From Odiellus spinosus (lineage: Eukaryota > Arthropoda > Arachnida > Opiliones > Phalangiidae), in assembly GCA_963920705.1 (NCBI GenBank), contig OY987239.1, positions 1,116,001 through 1,180,000 of the forward strand: 64,000 nt of DNA, written 5' to 3'. Under the pieces are notes generated by a model. It had not been told where the DNA came from, did no database searches, and worked only from the letters and a program-made list of their open reading frames with translations. Positions 56,321 through 64,000 of this stretch are shown piece by piece. The position numbers and the translations under genes are program-made. Every line of letters starts with the position of its first letter. The stretch's first letter is position 1.

Positions 56321-56901
56321 TAATTTCCATTTGCGCGGTTTTTCCATTTGCGCGGTTTTTCCATTGGCGCGGTTTTTCCATTGGCGCGGTTTTTCCATTG
56401 GCGCGGTTTTTCCATTGGCGCGGTTTTTCCATTGGCGCGGTTTTTCCATTGGCGCGTTTTTTCCATTGGCGCGTTTTTTCCGTTGGCGCGGTTTTTCCGT
56501 TGGCGCGGTTTTTCCATTGGCGCGGTTTTTCCATTGGCGCGGTTTTTCCATTGGCGCGGTTTTTCCATTGGCGCGGTTTTTCCATTGGCGCGGTTTTTCC
56601 ATTGGCGCGGTTTTTCCATTGGCGCGGTTTTTCCATTGGCGCGGTTTTTCCATTGGCGCCGTTTTTCCATTGGCGCCGTTTTTCCATTGGCGCGGTTTTT
56701 CCATTGGCGCGGTTTTTCCATTCGAGCTGTCCACAAGAGGGACGGGCTAGTTCAAGTGATTGACTAACCTAACCTAACTTAACCTAACATAACCTGCAAA
56801 TGAACATTGCGCAAATAGAAACTGCGGAAATGAAAATCTGCGCAAATGAGAAACTGCGCAAAAGGAAATGCGCTTGTGGGAACTGCGCAATTGGAACCTT
56901 A
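56321..56901 (+). mobile_element. Element A2, minisatellite-ended
   Basis: The left arm is an array of about 22 units of the 17-bp string TTTTTCCATTGGCGCGG. The core at 56722-56795 (GAGCTGTCCACAAGAGGGAC ... CCTAACCTAACTTAACC) matches A1. The right arm is the inverted shorter array ending CTGCGCAATTGGAACCTTA, the mirror of A1's left end. Because 17 is not a multiple of three and no unit frame has a stop, all frames are open for over 350 nt. Confidence 0.8.
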
Positions 56902-57009
56902 CCAAAATTTCCATCATGTTTTGGTTGCTTTGACGTCACGAAGTGCAACCATCTCTTGGTTTTAAAAGTAGTTTATATTCTTATGTTCAAGTACAATGAC
57001 TTAAAAAAA

Positions 57010-57233
57010 CATTAGGCCTTATGTAATAGATTTTTGGAATTGGTACAAACATAGATATTTGTGAGATTGTGACTCGTTCAACGAGAAAAAAACTGTACAA
57101 CAAACAAATGTCTTGAGCAATACGTCTTAGAGTCTGACGATTTTCCATATGGCTTAGTGGCACTGATAAACTTTAACCTTGAGTGTTAAGTTATATAATA
57201 AATGTCCAAGTATATAAAACCTCAATTATCGGT
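57010..57233. repeat. Inverted copy of receptor-B 3' flank
   Basis: Reverse complement of about 10262-10440 plus the bases just left of MITE P1 (CCAAGTAT, ATTATCG), without the MITE. It is thus a flank copy that lacks the P1 insertion. It stops where element C2 begins. Confidence 0.6.
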
Positions 57234-57456
57234 CTACCCCCGTTTCGCCCAATTTATTTTCGCCCAATTTCATTTCGCCCAATTCCCATTTCGCCCAGTT
57301 TCTTTTCGCACAATTTCATTTCGCCCAATTCCCATTTCGCTCAATTTCTTTTCGCCCAAATCCCATTTCGCCCCACCCCATTTGGCCCAATTTCTTTTCG
57401 CCCAATTTCTTTTCGCCCAATTCCCATTTGGCCTAATGTCTTCTCGCCCAATCTCG
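57234..57456. mobile_element. Element C2 end: TTTCGCCCAATTC array
   Basis: About 13 units of 15-17 bp (CATTTCGCCCAATTCC), starting GTCTACCCCCGTTTCGCCC like C1. Only one arm is present. The left flank comes from the receptor-B 3' flank and the right flank matches the inverted block near 51300, so it sits on a junction. Confidence 0.7.
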
Positions 57457-58068
57457 CTTACAGATCAATATAACAACAAATATTAAATTAAAAACCAAAA
57501 ATAAGAATTATACAGGGTGTAGTGACCAACACTCACTTTGTCTAGAACCCCCAAAACAAATTGGTAGAAAGTTCTCTCGGTAGACGCAGAAGCCGATGAA
57601 ACCATCCTTTGAAGTCTACTACTTTAATGTTTCATATAGCGCTCCTCTCTTTAAGGGTAAAATCCTATACTTTAAACCAACATTGGAAAAAGGGAACATC
57701 TTCAATACAAATGGGTGCATTTTAACGGGTCTCTCAGCTCTTCTTAAAGCTTTTACTTAACATTCTCAGCGAATATATTGAAGCGAATATGCAAAAACAC
57801 TTATGGACAGCCCTGCCCAAAGTCATTTTTACTGTAAATTAGATTTTCCGGGGAAAATAACTACAGAAGAACCGTTTAGGGGGTATTGTTCAATGGTTTA
57901 TTGTTTTCAAAATAACTAGATAACCTCAGACGGTTCCAGACTGTGATGTGGCAGGTATTTTTAGAGCAATCCGGCCATTGGTAACGTGTTTTATAAACTT
58001 TGAAGTTGACTTGGTACCAATTTGTTTAGTTTTGTTCTCCCAAGATAGTCCTGAGTGTTGTAAGGGCT

Positions 58069-59037
58069 CTGCCCCATTGGACCGAATCGCGTTCGACCGA
58101 ATTTTCCCATTCGACGGAATCCCATTCGACCGATCCAGCCAAATTGTGCAATTTTTATTTCGATGCATTTTCTCGGTTAGGTCAATTTTTCTGCTAATAT
58201 TTGTTTTTTAGATATTCAACAATAGCCCTTAAAATACCTATTTGTTCCCAAATATTTAGTATCTAAATTCCAACTATGTAATATCACAATTGGTTTCAAT
58301 CGAAAGAAACCAATAAAATAATAGCATTATTGAACGAGTTATTATTGAAACTAATTGTAACCTAACCTAACCTAACCTAACATATACATACTTAACCTAA
58401 TCTAATTTAATTTTAAAAATTATATAAAATATTTCAGAAAAACCATAATAAAAATTATTTTAAATTAAACAAATTATAAACCTAACCTAACCTAACCTAA
58501 CCATACTTAACCTAATCCAATTTAATTTTAAAAATTATCTAAAATATATTTCAGAAAAACCATAATAAAAATTATTTTTAATTAAACAAATTATAAACAT
58601 TTACAGACGTAAATCTAGTGCAATGTTCCCGTCTCTAGATTTCACGTTTTCCCAAAGACGAATATCTCCATGGCGCAGCTGTAAGATATTATTAATGATT
58701 TAATGTGGCTTGTTTACGAAAAAAGTTTAAATTATATATTATGGTAACTTACCTTTACCGACCAGGCGTCGAACCAAGATTTACTGCGTGACAGACCGAC
58801 GCTTTATCACTAGACCACGGTGAGACGAAAACCCCATCGAAATATAACATATTTATTTCAGCTTAGAAAATAATGCTGCATATATGAAGTAAAAATATTT
58901 TTTCAATCGAATGGGATAATATTCCCATTCAATCGAAACCCGCCGTTGGGCTAGATTTTTAATATATTAGCTAGAATTTTTCGGCCGAATGAGATTCGGT
59001 CCACTGCGATTCGGTCGAATGGGTAGATCCCGTTGTG
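58069..59037. mobile_element. Element D2, complete, minisatellite-ended
   Basis: 969 bp flanked by AGGGCT (58063-58068 and 59038-59043). The related sequence at 50035-50050 has a single AGGGCT (inverted) and no element, i.e. the empty site. Ends: TTCCCATTCGACC-type units on the left, GATTCGGTCGAATGGG inverted on the right. Core: two CCTAAC blocks and the tRNA-like segment at 58756-58824. Confidence 0.78.
58756..58824 (-). other. tRNA-Asp-like sequence inside element D2
   Basis: Same sequence as 34534-34602: A-box- and B-box-like strings and a CTGTCAC anticodon loop on the minus strand, with imperfect stems. Confidence 0.55.
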
Positions 59038-59129
59038 AGGGCTATTGGCTATTATTATTTTCTACGTGGCAAGGAAATTGCAAACGCGATAAACAGACAC
59101 ACGGATATCTTAGCAGCGAAAAAGTCTCA

Positions 59130-59772
59130 TTTCCTTATTTTTGACCCTGCACTGACAAGAATGACGTAGCTAATTACGCCGAAGGCAACATTCCCTAAGT
59201 AAGCTCCTCCTCTTTTATGGTAGTAACTCAGTTGGACATTTATAGAGCGCTGTATCGTTTTGCACACCAGCGCTTATCCGCCGTCAGTTCATCACCGCGT
59301 CCAGGACCGAGAAGGTCAATACTAGCGGATCTACAGCCATGGACAGCGGGCCGCAAGTACAGAGAGAACCAACCAAACCCACAATGAGGTTGACTGTGCG
59401 CTCGATTCGGTGAGGGGTAGGTTAACAAAAGACCTAGAGAGCCGACAGTGGAATGCCCCTTCGGCACAACTGCTAAATCCGCCTCAACATCTATCCAATG
59501 TTGATAGATAAGCCGGAGCCGCACCCACATAGAGTTGCACCCCATCTTTAAGACAGAGCAAAGCCCGCGGAGAAGTTTCACCCGCTCCACGGCTAGACGT
59601 TGTCCGCGAATGCAATATGCGACTCAACTCAGTAGAGAGGGAGCTGTCAATCTTCGTCCCCGGGTCTTTTGGCCTAAAACCCAGCTCAATCCCCCCACGA
59701 ACAAAAAATATACGAATTCCTGCTCTACATTTAAAATAAATAGAAACATGGGGTACTAACCTTTTAAAGAAA
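59130..59772. other. GC-richer block of unknown nature
   Basis: Noticeably higher GC than its surroundings, present only in segmental copy 2. On the minus strand it has a 116-codon open frame (59240-59590) and an overlapping one; I recognise neither. The left neighbour 59044-59140 matches 49940-50040 inverted, so the block entered that sequence after TCATTTCCTTA. It could be a retroposed piece of a transcript or an unfamiliar SINE/LINE fragment. Confidence 0.4.
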
Positions 59773-60110
59773 GAGATAGCCAGAAACATTAAATTAATAA
59801 AAGTAACAAAATATTTTGGAATGTGAACGTACCTAACATTTGCTAGATTCATTAATATATATTGCGAAAAGGAAAGCACATCATAATTTATAAATACTCC
59901 ACTCAAGAGAGTATCAATACTTTTTTGAGAGTAATGTGACAAAGACTGTTTTAAAATAAATATCATGATCATTCACTACGGATATGGATTGCACAAAATC
60001 AACTTACGCTAAAGCGAAATTCAAATTTTTCTGTCGACATAATCTAGACGCTATAGCTATAAAAAGCATTAAAAAAATCATATATATGGTATCAAAAGTC
60101 TATCTCTTCA

Positions 60111-60302
60111 TTCCATAAAAGTAAACAACGCCCCATAGCTTAACACTATCAGCAAAGGTCCAGTTTTACATAATAGCCCATCATTTAAAACTAGCCAACA
60201 CTCTGGTGCCGCTAGAGTGTCTCGAATCGGAATCTGTCGGTACATTTACATCAATCATTGCTGATAGTATTAAGCTACGGGGCGTTGTTTACTTCTATGG
60301 AA
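60111..60302. mobile_element. MITE N3
   Basis: Duplicate of N2 in segmental copy 2, 2 bp longer (CTAGAGTGTCTCG against CTAGTGTCTCG). Confidence 0.75.
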
Positions 60303-60937
60303 TGAAAGTATAGACTTTTGATGGCGTTTAAAACATTAATGGAAGAAAATCCCTGTCTGTATTGAAAGAGTTAAAATTCATCATCTTAAACAAAAAAAAA
60401 AAAAAAAGAAATAAAAATAAAAATTTGCGGCAATACCACGTCATCAATCAGGGTTGCCATAGTTTTTTCAGGTTCAAATTCCCTGACTTTTCCAGGTTTT
60501 TCCTTGACATTTCCCAACGATTTTCCCTGACCGTTTCAGCTAAAATTATCCAAGTTTTAACCTTATATAATACTTAAAAATAAATATTTTCAATTTCGTG
60601 CTAATCCTGGCTTCTTGAAAGATCTTCAAATTCCCTGATATATTAAAATATCTTAAAAACCCCTGACCTTTTTGGTTTATTTTCAAATTCCCTGTTTTCC
60701 CTGACCTGTGGCAATTAACCCTGTGAATACGATCACGTGGCTATCTCGAGTATTCTTTCACAAGTAATAAGGTCGCTTTCGAGCGGGCTGTTTTACTAAA
60801 AGTACTTAATCTAGAAAGTCGTTTCATGCAGGTTTCCGCCTTTCTTGCAAAATTCTTTTGGCAAAGAAAATCGCTCAGAAGAAACCGAAAGTAATTAAAC
60901 AAAAACTAGATTGTATATTTGGATTGTAGTTGCATCA

Positions 60938-61176
60938 TTGGCCAAGAAACGATAAATCCAGGACATGACTCTAGCGTCTACTAAAAGAAACAGACTACGT
61001 CATCACCGTACCGTGATGACGCGTTTTTTGGGGTCAAGTTTGTACAGTCAAAGCTATGGCGTTTTGGGAGCAAAGTGACGTCATATGACGTCGCAAGCTG
61101 TTTGTTTGTCCGACAGAGAATTTTATTCCCTCAAACAGGGAAGAGTCACGTCCTGGATTTATCGTTTCTTGGCCCA
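60938..61176. mobile_element. MITE W2
   Basis: Duplicate of W1; the first inverted end has one base change (TTGGCCAAG against TGGGCCAAG). Confidence 0.7.
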
Positions 61177-62077
61177 TGGCTGCATATATCTCGAAGATAC
61201 ACATTCGAAAATATTGCTTAAATTAAAAGAAAATTCAATTTTGTCTAAATAAAAAAAGTAAAAAAAATCTTATTGAGTTAAAATTTGAAGAATATTAATT
61301 AAAATCAAGCCTATACGATTAAATTTTATTATTTTCAAAGTTTTTAAATTTTAATTTCCTAACTTAGAATTTAATAATTTAAATTTAAGGAAATTAGTAA
61401 TCGGATAAAATAATTTTATAAATCAGAAGATCTTATCCAAAAACTAAATTTTTTACAAACTTGAAACACTTCGATTGGTGAACGAATCCAAGGCTACTGA
61501 TCTGTCCGATTGCGTCGAGATGACATTATACGAGTGTTTATACGATACATTTAAAACATTAACTATTCCCAAATGCTTATAACCATTAAAATATAATATT
61601 AACGGAAGCACAATCATTAAATAATTTCAACGACTTTGGCAAATGTTCATTGTATTCAGCTAGATTTACAATGTAATTACATGGGCGTGAATCAGAAATA
61701 AAGCTCTATTAGAAAACAATGCATTATATTTAAAAATGTGGTGTTTCAAATTTTCCCGTGTTAAAACTAAACTTTCGAAATGTATTAAAGACAAAGTTTG
61801 TATTGAGAATAATGATCAAACTTCAGACTAGAAACAATGTTTCTATTTCGTTTTAGCCTAAAATAATATAAACTTCATGCATATTTCTATATTATATTCG
61901 TTGACCGAGCTTGCAAACAATATTATAATTACGTTTTTTGTTTTCATTGGATTGATGGGATAGTCAATATGAGAGTTGTGTAGGCTTGTACACCGACAAA
62001 AATTATACAAGAGATTTTACCCCACTGCTTGCCCTCTCCACGCTTAAAGAGATTATCATAATCAGTTTATAGAACTA

Positions 62078-62555
62078 GAGCTCGGAATTCGTATAATTTT
62101 TACTAATTGGATAAAATCTACTAAATTCTGATGTACATATCTGTTTGATTACAAAGACTATTTTTTATTCGAGTTAACTATAAAAACGTAATCCATATCC
62201 GTTTTTATTTACAAATGGCCCTTTCTTAGAATATTATCCGAGTTATACGTTCGGATAAAAAATTCAAAAATTATATTCGTGAAAATAACGAATAAAAAGA
62301 TGATTTAAAATCTTAGTTTTGTCGTTTTGTTTGTATTCTTCGAATTAAAAGTATATTTGAAATATTTTTCTTATATTTTAAACTAATTCTGGAAACGCGA
62401 ATGTTTCTTATCCATCGTTATACGTTTGAAAACGAGTAATTTGTAGGTAAATCGTTTACGCGAAACAATTATATGAATATATAAATTTCATTGTTTTAGT
62501 TACAAACAATTTATCCGAAAATAAAATATCTGAAGATAAAGGGATATCCGAGCTC
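62078..62555. mobile_element. Element S3 (TA target)
   Basis: Duplicate of S2 in segmental copy 2, same ends and TA flanks. Confidence 0.7.
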
Positions 62556-62619
62556 TAATAGTTAATAATTTTTATATGAAAGATATCATATATTAACTTT
62601 AATATATTAAATTTTTAAA

Positions 62620-63320
62620 ATATCTTAAAATTCCCTGACTTTTTAAAATATCTTAAAATTCCCTGACTTTTTAAAATATCTTAAAATTCCCTGACTTTTT
62701 AAAATATCTTAAAATTCCCTGACTTTTTAAAATATCTTAAAATTCCCTGACTTTTTAAAATATCTTAAAATTCCCTGACTTTTTAAAATATCTTAAAATT
62801 CCCTGACTTTTCCCTGACATTTTAAAATATCTTAAAATTCCCTGACTTTTTAAAATATCTTAAAATTCCCTGACTTTTTAAAATATCTTAAAATTCCCTG
62901 ACTTTTTAAAAATATCTTAAAATTCCCTGACTTTTCCCTGACATTTTAAAATATCTTAAAATTCCCTGACTTTTTAAAATATCTTAAAATTGCCTGACTT
63001 TTTAAAATATCTTAAAATTCCCTGACTTTTTAAAATATCTTAAAATTCCCTGACTTTTTAAAATACTTAAAATTCCGACTTTTTAAAATATCTTAAAATT
63101 CCCTTACTTTTTAAAATATCTTAAAATTGCCTGACTTTTTAAAATATCTTAAAATTCCCTGACTTTTTAAAATACTTAAAATTCCCTGACTTTTTAAAAT
63201 ACTTAAAATTCCCTGACTTTTTAAAATATCTTAAAATTCCCTGACTTTTTAAAATATCTTAAAATTCCCTAACTTTTCCCTTACTTTTTAAAATATCTTA
63301 AAATTCCCTGACTTTTCTGA
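62620..63320. repeat. 28-bp tandem array, copy 2
   Basis: Partner of 37595-38175 but roughly 135 bp longer, about five units. Extra units and a second TTTTCCCTGACATTTT variant block explain the difference. Confidence 0.95.
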
Positions 63321-63702
63321 CTTTTAAAATAGCTTAAAATTACCTGATTTTCCCCTAACTTTTTTGGTCATTTTGAAATTCCCCAACTTTTCCCTGACCT
63401 GTGGCAACCCTGGTTTCAGTGAAATGTCATTGTGTCTATTTGCTAATGATCATCAAATCTAAGACGCATCAATATGCCAATGAATGAAAGTTGTTATAAT
63501 GTCCCATAAAGTTTGAAAAGGCTGAAAGAACGAATGCAACCTACTAACGAGTGATTTCTTTATCGATTCCTTATCGTTTAAATAATCGTAATCCACCAGT
63601 AAAAAAATAAAAAATAAAATTGGCTTAGATAAATTAGATTCTGAATTTCTTCGTAATCGAAAAAACACTTGGCTGCATTCTCCCTTTAACGTTATATAAC
63701 AG

Positions 63703-63818
63703 AAGAAAAGCGAGGAAGCCGATTTAGCGCAATCATGGTTAAATGGGAAGTTCACACCTAGTTTTTACGCCTACCATGCGGTGCAGCAGTTCATCTTACT
63801 CAACATAAAGAATGTCAC
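63703..63818 (+). CDS. Receptor exon (S1), copy D; gene may continue past the window
   Basis: Same exon as 38546-38661 with one visible change (GCGAGG against GCGGGG, so E for G). Acceptor ATAACAG and donor GTGAGTC are intact and it ends in phase 2. Only 180 bases follow, so whether a full receptor lies beyond cannot be judged. Confidence 0.55.
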
Positions 63819-64000
63819 GTGAGTCAACCAAATTAAAATATTCGGGGAAACTAGAACCAAATCGATACAGGATCAAGAACATGATTGAAAATTCCACTAG
63901 GAATGTTTAAATCTCTCTATAGAACCACTGCCTTCTGTAATACTAGGCCACGAAATGCCAACTACAACCTTTTTTCTTGACATTTTTAATTTGCAATTTG

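Larger units (their letters stand above)
57541..64000. repeat. Segmental duplication, copy 2 (continues past the window)
   Basis: Direct partner of 33312-38843, still matching at the last base. It holds full-length element D2, extra sequence 58996-59777 missing from copy 1, N3, W2, S3, a longer 28-bp array and the receptor exon 63703-63818. Confidence 0.92.

Noticed and set aside
59240..59590. 116-codon minus-strand gene in the GC-rich block
   Set aside because: An overlapping frame is equally open, no domain is recognisable and the block is absent from the other duplicate; GC richness alone can explain it.

Overview
The window is eukaryotic, AT-rich and repeat-dense. It has short GT-AG introns, an intact Ty3/gypsy retrotransposon, many short inverted-repeat DNA elements, interspersed CCTAAC/TTAGG-like strings and ionotropic-receptor (IR/iGluR-like) chemoreceptor exons. 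Together these suggest an arthropod nuclear genome. I cannot name the species; the TTAGG-like strings fit a non-dipteran arthropod but do not prove it.

Layout. 0-3.1 kb: IR-like gene copy A, a pseudogene with several lesions. 3.1-7.3 kb: mobile elements, a 258-bp near-perfect palindrome and a (TA)n tract. 7.3-9.9 kb: IR-like copy B, the best preserved, 5' partial and with one suspicious 4-nt deletion. 11.06-21.73 kb: a tandem Ty3/gypsy array, LTR-body-LTR-body-LTR, with two full-length gag-pol ORFs and one target duplication around the whole array. 23.7-32.9 kb, minus strand: a second, divergent IR-like gene whose exons are spread over 9 kb, with transposons in its introns. 33.3-38.8 kb: a block repeated directly at 57.5-64 kb, each copy ending in an exon of the A/B-type receptor. 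39.4-39.7 kb: a receptor fragment with a nonsense codon. 40.9-41.2 kb: a plausible two-exon acidic ORF (minus). 41.8-49.4 kb: two successive tandem duplications (units of about 2.2 and 1.6 kb). 50.0-54.0 kb: an inverted, truncated copy of the second receptor's 5' half. 54.4-55.0 kb: a 41-bp satellite. 56.3-57.5 kb: minisatellite-ended elements at block junctions.

Most DNA here is non-autonomous mobile DNA. The most striking theme is a set of elements (A, B, C, D below) whose two ends are inverted arrays of a 15-18 bp unit sharing TTCCCATT plus a CG-containing half. Their cores all carry CCTAAC-like strings, and for some copies target duplications can be read. A second theme (E, F) is elements with unrelated terminal repeats but the same internal motif, ATCAGGTGTACAAA, bracketing a GGAATC-type array. 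The only coding capacity I trust is the retrotransposon and the receptor exons; nearly all other open frames are minisatellite or transposon by-products.
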